NCBI RefSeq assembly: GCF_047948215.1
Contig: NC_134455.1
Span: forward strand, 307,662,147 to 307,726,146
DNA length: 64,000 nt
Source of the DNA: Lycorma delicatula
Lineage: Eukaryota > Arthropoda > Insecta > Hemiptera > Fulgoridae
Direction: 5' to 3'
In this document: one piece after another, positions 34,930-46,244 of the stretch
Position numbering within the stretch: the first letter of the stretch is position 1
Layout: the number at the start of each line of letters is the position of its first letter
Made by a program: the position numbers and the translations under genes
Notes under the pieces: generated by a model
The model's input: the letters and a program-made list of their open reading frames with translations, nothing else
What the model was told of the DNA's origin: nothing
Databases searched by the model: none

Positions 34930-35047
34930 GAAATTTAATGATATAGGGTGTATGTATGTTTGTTCCAACGTAGCAGCTTAGCGGCTGAACCAGTTTAGAT
35001 GTATGACCTCGCGTTGGAATCCTTAAGTTACTGGGAGTGTCGTAGGC

Positions 35048-35082
<35 letters not shown>

Positions 35083-35265
35083 TTAAACAAATTTAGAAAT
35101 TTTGAAAACAAAATTATATTATTTACAAAATTGTCACCCGCCTATATTAGTAATTATACTATATTAAAGAGGAATGTTTGTCAGCAACGTTTTTTTTGGC
35201 AGTCTTGTTTTTTAATTTTTAATATCTATCGCTTGTCATTCTATAACATTCAGAAAAATTGAGAC
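34930..35265 (+). repeat. Dispersed repeat family E, short copy
   Basis: Opens with GTATGTATGTTTGTTCC, then GCTGAACCAGTTTAGATGTA, CGCGTTGGAATCC, GGGAGTGTCGTAGGCTATAT and a TA run (35052-35082). It ends with GGAATGTTTGTCAGCAACG and TATCTATCGCTTGTCATT, matching the start and end of the 16.8-17.4 kb copy. A variant of the GGGAGT...ATAGGCTGTATAAATATATATG phrase also sits at the start of family D at 34303, hinting that D and E are parts of one larger repeat. Confidence 0.65.
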
Positions 35266-35339
35266 TTTGACAGTTGTTAAAATCGTATTCTAAATTATTA
35301 TTTATAAGTCTAATTATGTCAAATTATCCAATTTAAATA

Positions 35340-36339
35340 TATACAGAGTGTATATATTAACAACATAAAATGGTGGGCTGGCTATACTTTTTCGGATTCT
35401 ACTTGTAAAACTAAACAATAAATATCCTTGGGAAAAATGGCAATTTCTCCTTCGTTTTTCCCTGTTCGCCATTTTGTTATTTTTATATAAAACTTTATAT
35501 CTCAAGTTCAGATAGACGAATCACATTAATATTTGGTAAGCGTCTTGGTAATAAGCTTTTAAAATTAGTAAAATATCAGGGCTTAAATACCTTTGCAAAT
35601 TAAAAAATGGCGGCCATGTTTATTTTTCAAACCATTTTATCTCCATAAATATTATTTTTATCAAAATTTATGTTATTCGCTAAAATATTAAGCCTTTTAT
35701 TCTAAACAAAATGATATTTAATTTTTTTAAATCTGTTTACAAATAGTCGTGTATGGGAGACGATTGATGTAATTTTGTGTCATAATTATTAGGTCTATTA
35801 TTGTGAGAAAAGTTATTACTTAATTTGATACTTATTTACAGTACCAGAATGAACAATAAATAAAAACGATTACTATTTCATCGAAATGAACGTAAAGTGG
35901 AGGACATGAAGACAGACATAATTACAACATTTTCTGCCATAACTCAGCTATTTGTAAACCGATTTTCAGAAATAAAATGTCATTTTGTTCAAAATAAAAG
36001 GCTTGATGTTTTATTAAATAATATAAATTTTGATAAAAAAATATTTATAGAGATATAACGGATTGAAAAATAAATTTGGCAGCCATTTTGTAATTTGAAA
36101 ATGTATTTAAGTCCTGATTTTTTTGCTAATTTTAAAAACTTACTACTAAGACGCTTACCAAATATTAATGTGATTCGTCTATCTGAACTTGAGATATAAA
36201 TTTTTATATAAAAATAACAAAATGGCGGACAGTGGGAGAGCGAAGGAGAAATTGCTATTTTTCCTAAGGATATTTTTGTTTAGTTTTACAAGTAGAATCC
36301 GAAAAAGTATAGCCATCCCACCATTTTAGAAACATTCTG

Positions 36340-36343
<4 letters not shown>
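35340..36343. mobile_element. 1-kb foldback element with about 400-bp inverted arms
   Basis: The left arm (35340-35748) and right arm (35949-36343) are inverted copies at roughly four-fifths identity by eye, separated by a 200-bp unique spacer. Paired landmarks are AAAATGGTGGG/CCCACCATTTT, TTCGGATTCTACTTGTAAAA and its complement, and ATAGACGAATCACATTAATA and its complement. The tips are TATACAGAGTGT and ACATTCTGTATA. No transposase. The arms contain AAAATGGCGG phrases. Such elements move with a TIR transposase in trans; if transcribed through, this one would form a long double-stranded RNA. Confidence 0.85.
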
Positions 36344-36346
<3 letters not shown>

Positions 36347-36385
<39 letters not shown>

Positions 36386-36398
36386 CACACACTCACAC
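36347..36398. repeat. (TA)n followed by (CA)n microsatellite
   Basis: A TA tract (36347-36376) passes into CACACACGCACACACTCACAC. It abuts the right tip of the foldback element, which may have inserted into or next to a TA tract. Confidence 0.9.
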
Positions 36399-36404
36399 AA
36401 ACTA

Positions 36405-37035
36405 ACCTATTAAACACATTAATTTTTATAATTGAAATATTAAAATTTACAATCCACCTTCTAAGACCAACATATTATTAACTACTGTAAAAATGCACCA
36501 GTTAATACACTTACTTTGAATAAAAATAAACTTCCAGTGGAAGGATCACGATCAAAGTTATTGAACCCGAACATGAAGGAAGATCGTGATGTAATTTTCA
36601 TCTTAGTATGAAATTTATTTTACGATAAGACTTGTATCTCATCTCTCATCATTTTTTACAGACTAGTATTGCTATTATATTACTTGCTTGTTTGTTTTTT
36701 ATATGTTATAAAAAAATTTTGAGGGCTAAAATATGGCTTCTTGACAGCTAATATAAAGCAATGTAATAATAAGTGTAATGACAAAAACGTAAGTATACAA
36801 TATATTAAAACGTACAAATAATCAGTTAAAAAAAAGAAAAAACATACTGTACGTTATATTTTAATCATTATTTGACCAAGTATTAATAATATTTTCAATA
36901 CACCTTCTTATGTAAAGTTAACTAGACCCACCAAAAACGGAAATTTGGAAAACAATAAAATGGAAAACTCAATCGGATCTTTGTGCAAATATGATAAAAA
37001 ATACTAGAATTGTTAAAAAAATATTAACTAGAAAT
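36405..37035. other. A+T-rich intergenic DNA, nothing recognised
   Basis: No coding or repeat signal recognised. Confidence 0.4.
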
Positions 37036-37039
37036 AAAC

Positions 37040-37410
37040 AAGTGAAAAGTTTCAGTTCTTTTCTTACAGCTATGTGTGCGGTAGCAAATCCGATATCTTG
37101 CTGCTGTGCTAACTTACGCATCGACTTTGATGGACTTTCGCTCCTAGCATCCGAAATATCGAGAAGTTTCTGTTCGTTTAGTTAAGTGGTCTTCCATTTC
37201 GATCAGCGTCTTCAGCAGAGTCTATTGCCCAAAAGTTTTCGATAAGATTGCGAACTGCATTGCGGTAAGGAACAGGAGTATTTGGAAACTTTTCAGAAAA
37301 GTTGTCCTTCAGTAAATAAGGTCTTCACGAAAGACCTGTTCAACGAGAAAAATGCGTTCCTCTACTGAAAAACCATTACGTTTTTCGCAAGTATTGATTC
37401 TAGTAAACGA
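37040..37410 (-). pseudogene. DUF4817-type helix-turn-helix, transposase N-terminus
   Basis: Minus-strand frames give NGFSVEERIFLVEQVFRED (near 37380-37325). After a shift they give FSEKFPNTPVPYRNAVRNLI, ENFWAIDSAEDADRNGRPL (37285-37190), then a poorly preserved second helix-turn-helix with SMRKLA-like spacing ending near 37050. This is the N-terminal DNA-binding region found in arthropod Tc1/mariner-superfamily transposases (DUF4817: V-E-R-x-F-x-V-E, F-P-x-x-x-V-P-x-x-x-A-V-x-x-L-I, then G-R-P). No DDE catalytic domain follows, so the element is truncated at its 3' side. Confidence 0.65.
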
Positions 37411-37414
37411 AACG

Positions 37415-38880
37415 GAGCGAATTCAATCACAACTCAACAACTGACGTCTTGATTTATTAGTGAGAAACGCCCAACGAATCCACAGGGCAACCTAACGCGG
37501 AAAGAACAGAATATACTTTAGAACCATATATACTTTAAAACCACACAGTTCTAAAGTATACTGCACAGCGACTTTCCGAACGCATTGTATTTGTAAAAAC
37601 GGGTGTAAAATACTTAGTTGAAGATTCACTATTAGTGTTGATTTTTAAAAGTAATGTTACAGCCAGTTCCTACGATGAACAGTAAAATGATGTCACTAAT
37701 AGAACCAAATATTAAGTCCATTTCTACGGCTTGGGATTTAGAAACTTGCAACAGTATATTTAGCTCGGCGAGAAAAACAGTGGTAAACTATTCTTCTCGC
37801 CTTTTTCTAAGCCTGACTTAGGATCCACATTATTATCATAAACAGTAATGCCCTTTGCTATTTATTCTGAGGACTGTTTTGTGGCTTAAGTTTGATTGCT
37901 TACAATCGATAAGGTTATGATAACTAGCATGTAAATACTAAATGTAACCTTTGTATCATTATTAGATACATTTGTATCCTTTATGTCTTTAATTTTATAT
38001 GAGCATTGCATATCAACTGTGTGTAAATATTACATGTAATAAATACATTCATGTAATATTTATGAAAAATTATCGACAAATAGCATGACTGTTCGTCGGC
38101 AGTTTTGATGTTGATGTTTATGTTTATCCGACTGTTTTATGTTATATAATATCAGTTGTTTCGAATTACGTGTACTTAAAGCAGTAAGTTCAGTTGATCT
38201 ATAGACAATACAAGTAATAGGAATGCAATACTAAAATACGTGATATAATTTTTAATAGCTGAATACAAATTATTTTTTCAAAGTAATTTAATGAAATAAA
38301 TGTTAACTGTATTTTTTATTTTAACCTTGAAATTTTTCTTGAATAATCCTTTAAATTAACTTCTAGTAATTTTTTGCAATTGTATATCGTAAATCGTTTT
38401 CATTATTTATAAACATATATTACAATGCATTTGGCAGCATAAACTGTGCTTAAAATGACAAATCGTCTAAATTCGATTTCATTTTATTATTAAAACGCGA
38501 GATTTTTTACTATTAAAAAGAGTTTAACCTTCAATCAAATAACAAAACTTTTAAATTAATTATTCTTTTTAAATCTAGTGCTTTGGTTCATAGAAAATGT
38601 AAGAAAAAAAATACTTTATCAAAAGTAGTGGACGCCCTAAGTATTTTTAAAATGATTCGTAGACTCATTTGAACTATAGGTGTAATTAATTCGGGTAGGT
38701 AACTATACGGGTAGCAGTTTACAGTAAAATCTAATAAGCTGTTAAAACAGTTACGGATTTGATTAATTATAGTGGAAAACATACTCTATACAATAAAAAA
38801 AAAGAAACTTAATTTAATAGACTGAATTTTTGGTCTTAAATCATAACTCAAGTTACAAAATCAAAGAAAATTGATTTTCT
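37415..38880. other. A+T-rich intergenic DNA
   Basis: A perfect 13-bp inverted pair TATACTTTAGAAC / GTTCTAAAGTATA lies at 37512-37524 and 37548-37560. The 37420-37620 part is G+C-richer and may be transposon untranslated sequence. Nothing else recognised. Confidence 0.4.
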
Positions 38881-38900
38881 CCTAGATGAGGGAGGTAAGA

Positions 38901-39081
38901 CCGGCCTCCGTGGCGCGAGGTGAGTGTTAGTGTCTCGGCTTTTGTCGTGTTTGATGTCCCGGGTTCTAATCCCGGTCAGGCATGGCATATTCATAGGCTA
39001 CAAAATTGCCATTTAATCTCATCTTCTGAAGCAATACCTAATGGAGGTCCCATAGGCTAAAAAATAAAAATATATATATAT
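38901..39081 (+). mobile_element. SINE family B, full length with target-site duplication
   Basis: Head CCGGCCTCCGTGGCGCGAGG with an A-box-like GAGTGTTAGTGTC, a strong B box GGTTCTAATCCC, body GGCATGGCATATTCATAGGC, and tail CTGAAGCAATACCTAATGGA...CATAGGCTAAAAAATA. Flanks ATGAGGGAGGTAAGA (38886-38900) and ATGAGGGGGTAAGA (39082-39095) are a 14/15-bp duplication. Confidence 0.9.
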
Positions 39082-39099
39082 ATGAGGGGGTAAGAAGAA

Positions 39100-41085
39100 A
39101 TAAATGCAATAATCTTTTTGAAATGGTTGCAGAAAAACATTTGTTGCGAAATAAAATGCCCCTTTTCGAATAAATTTCTATTGTGCAAAGGCCAGTATTT
39201 GAAACTGTTTCATTTATTAAAAGGTACCAAACTCAAAAAACATGTTGCATAGTATTGAAATCTCTAATAAAATTAAACTCTTAGTTTTGATAAAATTGCA
39301 AAACACAACTATAATGATGAAACATAACATATTATATTTCAATAAAAATCAAATGAGGTAGAAAAACCTGAATCTACTTAAATAGTTATTCCAATTAAAC
39401 AGTTAATAATGGGAATTATTCCTAAAGATACTAAATGTACCAGAAAAGAAGATTTTATTTATGTAGACAATAGGTAATTCAATTAGGTCCCACAGCCAAA
39501 CATTTGTAGGAAATAAATTCATCCCAAAAATGACATATCCGTTTCAGAATGAAAGCACCTCACGATAGTGTAATTATTTTCCCATTCCTTTTTTCAAGGA
39601 GCCTAATTTATATAATTTCACATCAGCATACAAAGGATACTAAAATCCAAGTGATATTCATCTATGCAAATGTGTCCCTTAGTCTGTTTTCCACAAGGCT
39701 GTCTATGTAGTGAGCATAAGTACTCCCAAAGAAAGCAACTTTTACTGGTGCCTTTATATCTCAGGTGTTTTGTATGCTTCACACCCATAAGCAAAACCTG
39801 AATCAGTACAGCAGCAAATAGTGTGTCAGATTGGTACAGAGAGTTAGCATCATTCTCCTTTTATAGAAGGTACTTACTTGATCAAGCATTATCTAATTAT
39901 TTTAACGTTAATGGTGCCTTGATAATGTCTCGCAAATGCCATTCTTGTTTAATAGTAACTTGCACCATATCGTGGTATGATTATGCAGAGATCATATTAG
40001 TTGACAAAAAAAAGAGGAATTATGTATAAATTGAACAAAACAAAACAGCGATTATCTAAAATGGCATTATAATTATATATGTGTACTAAATAAATAAAAA
40101 ATTTTTAAATAAATAATTAATTTTATAAATTTTTTAATAAGAAAGTAACCTTGGTACAGAGATAAAACACAATAAAATTTTATATTTTAAGACACAGTAA
40201 AATTTTATATTTTTCATAATAAAACACTCATAACTTCAAGAATCAAACAGAAATTGTTTAAATTTAAGATAAATACATGATTTTTTTTCAGTGATTGAGT
40301 CAGTTTATTTTTTCAACTATTACTATTATTTTAGCAAAACAATTACAAGTTATATAAGTAAAAAATATACACAAAAAGAAATGGAAATTTATAATTATCT
40401 CAAAATTTTAAGCAAACCTATATCGATTTTAAAGGCTTATGAGCTTACATTAAATGTTTTTATCCGATAATCATTGCAGACAGTTAAGTTTGTAGAGAAT
40501 CAGGCAGGGTAAAATTCTCCAAAAAGTAACACCCAACAAGGAACTAATTTCATAGATACTGCACAAAGATGAAAGGATGTTAGAAAAAGAAAACCAAAAG
40601 AAGTACAGGGACAAGATAAATATCCTTGCCAGTGAGATTCGCTGCAGGACCTCCAACTTGCTAGTTATATTTTATATCCATAACTTTTTGGAAAAAGGAC
40701 AAATTTAACTAAGGATGGAGGAAATGCAATTATGGTTAACTATTTCATTAATCAGCTTAAATAATTTGCTATAACAATTTTCATCTCAGAACCCAAAAAG
40801 CCAGTCAAGAACACACTCATGCTTTCTAAAGGAATAATCATTCCATAAAGTTATATGCTAAGTAGTTATATATCACTTCACTACTACAGATCATACTGGA
40901 GATTATTAACTGTTTTAGAAGTCTAAAACAATAAAACTGTTGTCGTCATAAATTAAAGAAGAGAATTACAAAATAATTTTTAAACTTTTATCACTGCAGC
41001 TTTTTTTTTATTTATATATAAATTTTTAAGTTTGATTTGAACTATTGTACCATTAATACTAATAAATTACACTTTTATATAACTA
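39100..41085. other. Intergenic DNA with a faint coding-like trace
   Basis: Mostly A+T-rich. Around 39480-39960 the composition is more balanced. Minus-strand frames there read protein-like in pieces (SDTLFAA, then DSGFAYGCEAYK, then KAPVKVAFFGSTYAHYIDSL) across shifts, but I cannot name a family. No gene model is supported. Confidence 0.35.
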
Positions 41086-41097
41086 TACTTTCTATGA

Positions 41098-42009
41098 AAG
41101 GGAGTCCGACAAGAGTGTTCCCTGTCTCCGTTACTTTTTAATCTTTACATGGAACTAGCAGTTAATGATGTTAAAGAAAAATTTAGATTCGGAGTAACAG
41201 TACAAGGTGAAAAGATAAAGATGCTACGATTTGCTGATGATATAGTAATTCTAGGCGACAGTAAAAAGGATTTAGAAGAAAAATAAACGGCATAGATGAA
41301 GTCCTACGCAAGAACTATCGCATGAAAATAAACAAGAAGAAAACAAAAGTAATGAAATGTAGTAGAAATAACAAAGATGGACCACTGAATGTGAAAATAG
41401 GAGGAGAAAAGATTATGGAGGTAGAAGAATTTTGTTATTTGGGAAGTAGGATTACTAAAGATGGATGAATCAGGAGTGATATAAAATGCCAAATAGCACA
41501 GGCGAAACAAGCCTTCAGTCAGAAATATAATTTGTTTACATCAAAAATTAATTTAAATGTCACGAAAAGATATTTGAAAGTATATGTTTGGAGTATCGCT
41601 TTATATGGAAGTGAAACTTGGACAATCGGAGTATCTGAGAAGAAAAAGTTAGAAGCTTTTGAAATGTGGTGCTATAGGAGAATGTTAAAAATCAGATGGG
41701 TGGATAAAGTGACAAATGAAGAGGTATTGCGGCAAATAGATGAAGAAAGAAGCATTTGGAAAAATATAGTTAAAAGAAGAGACAGACTTATAGGCCACAT
41801 ACTAAGGCATCCTGGAATAGTCGCTTTAATATTGGAAGGACAGGTAGAAGGGAAAAATTGTGTAGGCAGGCCACGTTTGGAATATGTAAAACAAATTGTT
41901 AGGGATGTAGGATGTAGAGGGTATACTGAAATGAAACGACTAGCACTAGATAGGGAATCTTGGAGAGCTGCATCAAACCAGTCAAATGACTGAAGACAAA
42001 AAAATAAAA
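41098..42009 (+). mobile_element. RTE-like LINE family A, 5'-truncated copy with 11-bp target-site duplication
   Basis: Starts inside the reverse transcriptase: GVRQECSLSPLLFNLYMELA (from 41101), then the catalytic motif LRFADDIVIL intact (41221-41251). A 2-bp deletion follows near 41283, then VKIGGEKIMEVEEFCYLGS, a TGA stop after KDG (41466), and a long frame 41532-41993 with YGSETWTIG, LEAFEMWCYRRMLKIRW, LIGHILRH, NCVGRPRLEYVKQI, RESWRAASNQSND. The tail is GACTGAAGACAAAAAAATAA. The 11-bp sequence ACTTTCTATGA lies at 41087-41097 and 42010-42020. A typical target-primed insertion that stalled before reaching the endonuclease. Confidence 0.9.
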
Positions 42010-42020
42010 ACTTTCTATGA

Positions 42021-44828
42021 GTGGGATCGTGGAATTTTAGAAGTCTAAAAATGGTTGGTAGATTAGAAAATTTAAAGAGGGAAATGGATAGGATAAATGT
42101 AGATATAGTAGGAATTAGCAAGGTTTGGTGGGAAGAAGAAAACAACTTTTGGTCAGGTTATTTTAACACAGCTTCAAATAAAAGTCAGGCAAGAGTAGGT
42201 TTCATAATGAACAAGAAGATAGGAAAGAGAGTAGAGTATTTCAAAATGCATAACGACAGAATCCTTGTAATAAGGAGAAAATCAAAACCTAAGCCGACAA
42301 CAATTGTTAGCATCTATATGGCTACAAGTGTCCGTGATGATGAGGTAGAGTGTGAGTGTATACGAAGAAATTAACGAAGCAATTAAACACATAAAAGGGA
42401 ACGAAAATTTAATAATAATTGGAGATTGGAATGCAAGCATTGGAAAAGGCAAGGAAGGAAATAATTTGGGTGAATATTGGCTGGGCAAAAGGAATGAAAG
42501 AGGAGACCACTTATAGAGTTTTGTACGAAGTATAATTTAGTAATTGTCAACAACCACTTAAAAAAAAAATCATAATAGAAGAATATACACATGGAAAAAG
42601 CCAGGTGATACTGCAGATATCAGGGTAGAGTATATCATGGTTAAGCAAAGATTTAGAAATCAACTCGTCGACTGCAGAACTTACCCTGGAGCAGACATTG
42701 ATAACAACCATAATTTAGTGATAATGAAATGTAGATTGGGGTTTAAAAACCTGAAGAAAAGGTGTCAGATGAATCGGTGGAATTTAGAGAAGCTTGAGGA
42801 AGAGGAAGGAAAGAAGATTTTTGAGGAGGGCATCGCAAGAGGTCTGAGTAAATAAGATAAGGTAGAAAATGTACAAGAAAAATGGGAGAATGTTAAAAAG
42901 GAAATTCTTAAATCAGCAGAAGTGAACTTAGGCGGAACAAAGAGAACTGAAAGAAAACCTTGGGATTCAGACGATATATTGCAGCTGATGGATGAATGTA
43001 GAAAATATAAGAATGCTAGTTATGAAGAAAGAAAAAGGAACTATAACAATTAAGAAATACTATAAACAGGAAATGCAAACTAGCGAAAGAAGAGTGGAGA
43101 AAGAAAAGAGTGTTTAGAAGTGGAAAGAGAAACGAACACTGGTAAAATAGACGGAGCAAACTGGAAAGTTAAGGAAAATTTTGGGGTACATAAATTACAA
43201 TCTAATAATATGTTAAACAAAGATGGTACACCAATTTATAGTACAAAAGGAAAGGTCAATAGGTTGGTGGAATATATATAGAGGAAATGAATTAAAAACT
43301 GGTGTTAAAGAGGAAGAAAAGGAAGTCAATGGGGATGAAAGGGAAGAAACAATACTGATATCTGAATTTAAGAGAGCATTAAAAGACTTGAATGGCAGAA
43401 AGACTGCTGGAATAGATGAAATACCTGCAGAATTACTGTGCAATGCAGATGAGGAAGCGATAGATAGATTATACAAACTGGTGTGTAACATTTACGAAAA
43501 GGGAGAAGTTCTATCAGACTTCAAAAAGACTGTTATAGTCATGATACAAAAGAAAGCAGGGGCAGATAAATGTGAAGAATACAGAACAATTAGCTTAACA
43601 AGTCATGCATAAAAAATTTTAACTAGAATTCTATACAGAAAAATTGAGAGGAGAGTGGAAAAAGTGTTAGGAGAAGGCCAATTTGGTTTCAGTAAAAGTA
43701 TAAGGACAAAGGAAGTAATTTAAGCACTCAGATTAATAGTAGAAGGAAAATTAAAGAAAAACAAACCAACATACTTGGCATTTATAGAGCTAGAAAAGGC
43801 ATTTGATAACGTAGTGGAATAAAATGTTTAGCATTTTAAAAAAATGATGGTTCAAATACAGAGAGAGAACAATTTCTAACATTTACAGAACCAAACAGCA
43901 ACTGTAATAATTGAAGAACATAAGTAAGAAGCCATAGTAAAAAAGGAAGTCCAACAAGGATGTTTTCTATCCCCATTACTTTTTATTCATTACATAGAAC
44001 TAGCAGTTAATGATGTTAAAGAACAATTTAGATCCAGAATAACAGTGCAAGGTGAAAAGCTAAAGATGCTACGATTTGCTGATATTGTAATTCTAGCTGA
44101 AGTAAAAAAGATTTAGAAGAAACAATGAACGGCATGGATGAAGTCCTACACAAGAACTACCAAATGAAAATAAACAAGAACAAAACAAAAGTATTGAAAT
44201 GTAGTAGAAATAATGAAGATGGACCACTGAATGTAAAAATAGGAAGAGAAAAGATTATGGAGGTAAAAGAATTTTGTTATTTGGGAAGTAGAATTACTAA
44301 AGATGGATGAAGCAGGACTGATATAAAATGCCAAATAGCACAGGCGAAACAAGCCTTCAGTCAGAAATATAATTTGTTTACATCAAAAATTAATTTAAAT
44401 GTCACGAAAAGATATTTGAAAGTATATGTTTGGACTGTAGCTTTATATAGAAGTGAAACTTGGACAAGCAGAGCACCTGAGAAGAAAAGATTAGAAGCTT
44501 TTGAAATGTGGTGCTACAGGAGAATGTTAAAAATCAGTTGGGTGGCTAAAGTGAAAAATGAAGAGGTGTTGCGGAAAGTTGATGAAGAAAGAAGTACTTG
44601 GAAAAATATAGTTAAAATAAGACAGAATTAAGGGATCCTGGAATAGTCACTTTAATATTGAAGAGACAGGTAGAAGGAAAAAATTGTGCAAGCAGGCAAT
44701 CTTGAAATATGTAAAACAAATTGTTTGGGATGAAGTATGTAGGGGGTATACCGAAATGAAATGACTAGCTAAGATAGGGAATCTTGGGGAGCTGCATCAA
44801 ACCAGTCAAATGACTGAAGACAAAAAGA
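42021..44828 (+). mobile_element. RTE-like LINE family A, near full-length, inactivated
   Basis: AP-type endonuclease: WNFRSLKMVGRLENLKREMD, INVDIVGISKVWWEE (about 42026-42150), then IIGDWNASIGKGKEGNNLG (42416) and a histidine-containing DIDNNHNLVI (42693). Linker to about 43300. Reverse transcriptase: KRALKDLNGRKTAGIDEIPA (43372), EYRTISLTSHA, motif A as AFIELEKAFDNV (43778), GVQQGC-like motif (43948) and motif C as LRFADIVIL. The C-terminal region with LEAFEMWCYRRMLKI ends at the same GACTGAAGAC tail. Lesions include a D-to-E change in motif A, loss of one Asp codon in FADD, several frameshifts and stops, and the same TGA after KDG found in the truncated copy. Possible target-site remnants are ATACTTT at 41085-41091 and 44829-44835. 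Confidence 0.9.
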
Positions 44829-44839
44829 ATACTTTGATT

Positions 44840-45250
44840 TACTAGAATTCATTATTCTCTCTTAGATTATTCAGTTAGCCTACAACATAAAACATAAAGA
44901 AAAAATAAAATTATGACCTATATTTTAGATATGACCTGTATCTAGTTATGTGTTTGTTACAAACGTGTTATGTTCTTTCTGGGTTTTCCACAGATTACAT
45001 GAGTATTATAAATAAAGTTCAAATAATATAATAGAAAATATATATATGTATTTTCTTTTAAGTTTGATTTATATATATATATATATAATATATAGATTTA
45101 TAAACTGGAAAACCCTACCAATATAAGTTATTCAATTTGATTCTATTCTTTTAGAATGTAAAACCATAAAAATAAAAGTGATTTTCACTTATATATTTTT
45201 TTCTAATGTAAAATACATATAATGAATATAAAAAAATCTAGTGTGGAACC
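44840..45250. other. A+T-rich intergenic DNA
   Basis: Contains TA runs near 45068-45090; otherwise nothing recognised. Confidence 0.4.
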
Positions 45251-45255
45251 AGATG

Positions 45256-46239
45256 ACTTCCTTGTATGCCTATTAAATTACATATACACATTTTTTGCTG
45301 CACTTTATTTAAACTTATTTCATTTGAAAGTGAGATACAATCCTCCAATCTCTATAGCAAAATGGATAGTTACATAATTTTATTGTGGTGGACACCACAT
45401 TGTATCACTTTTTTTGTGGTGTCTGTATCAGCATTTTATATTAGTTTATATAGTAATTTTGTTTCACGTTGCTCAAGTAGTTATGTGGTTATTTGGTTTA
45501 AGTGAAAACGTGTTGGATCCATAACATGCACACAATTGTTCGAATCCAACTTCATATACATATAATTTTTTTAACTTATTTTTTTTAATTTAAATATATT
45601 GATTTATTAATAATTACTAACCTCTGTAAATTTTTTTGAATTAAAATGAAAAGTACATAACATTTTATTTCACTAATAACTTCTAATTTTTTTTCACATA
45701 TTTTTTTCAATCAGAGATTAATAATTATTAATAAATCAATATATTTAATTTAAAAATAAAAGTTAAAAAAGAAAAAATGTATGTGAAGTCAGATTCGAAC
45801 CAATGTGCCTTCCCCTTGTAAGAGCCAAATATTTCATTAATTAAAATTTTATGTGGCTATAACTCTGGAAACAATGAAAATAAGTACCACTTATGATATA
45901 TCACTAAAACTCTTTCAATGAGGGCTTGTTACTGCAGTTAAGAAAAAGTCCAGAATCCAAAATTTTTGGATTTTGGGCTTTTTTTGACACTTTTGGTCTA
46001 GTTGATTGCAATCAAAACGGAAGGTGCACAACTAGATGTTACAATAGTCCTAAATCAAAAATGTCAACATTCTACGGTTAATCGTTTTTGAGTTATGCAA
46101 GATACATACATACGTACAGAAGTAATGCCAAATCTAGTCAAAATGGATTCAGGGATGATCAAAACGGATATTTTCGTTGAAGTCTGAGAACTGAAATTTT
46201 TCTCGATCACAATACTTCCTTTACTTTGTACAAGGGAGT
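45256..46239 (+). mobile_element. Non-autonomous TIR element, family F, longer copy
   Basis: Begins ACTTCCTTGTA (45256) and ends TACAAGGGAGT (46239). Shares both flanks with the 27559-28277 copy, including the TGTGGAACCAGATGACTTCC-like left side and the right half with GTCAGATTCGAACCAATGTG, GTTGATTGCAATCAAAACGG, and ATCGTTTTTGAGTTATGC. It is about 265 bp longer, with extra sequence around 45300-45520, so the two are deletion variants of one parent. A 79-codon frame at 45266-45505 shows no domain. Confidence 0.7.
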
Positions 46240-46244
46240 AAAAT

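Noticed and set aside
41672..42145. 157-codon minus-strand frame across the RTE-A copies
   Set aside because: It is the antisense shadow of the plus-strand RTE-A C-terminus and endonuclease start.
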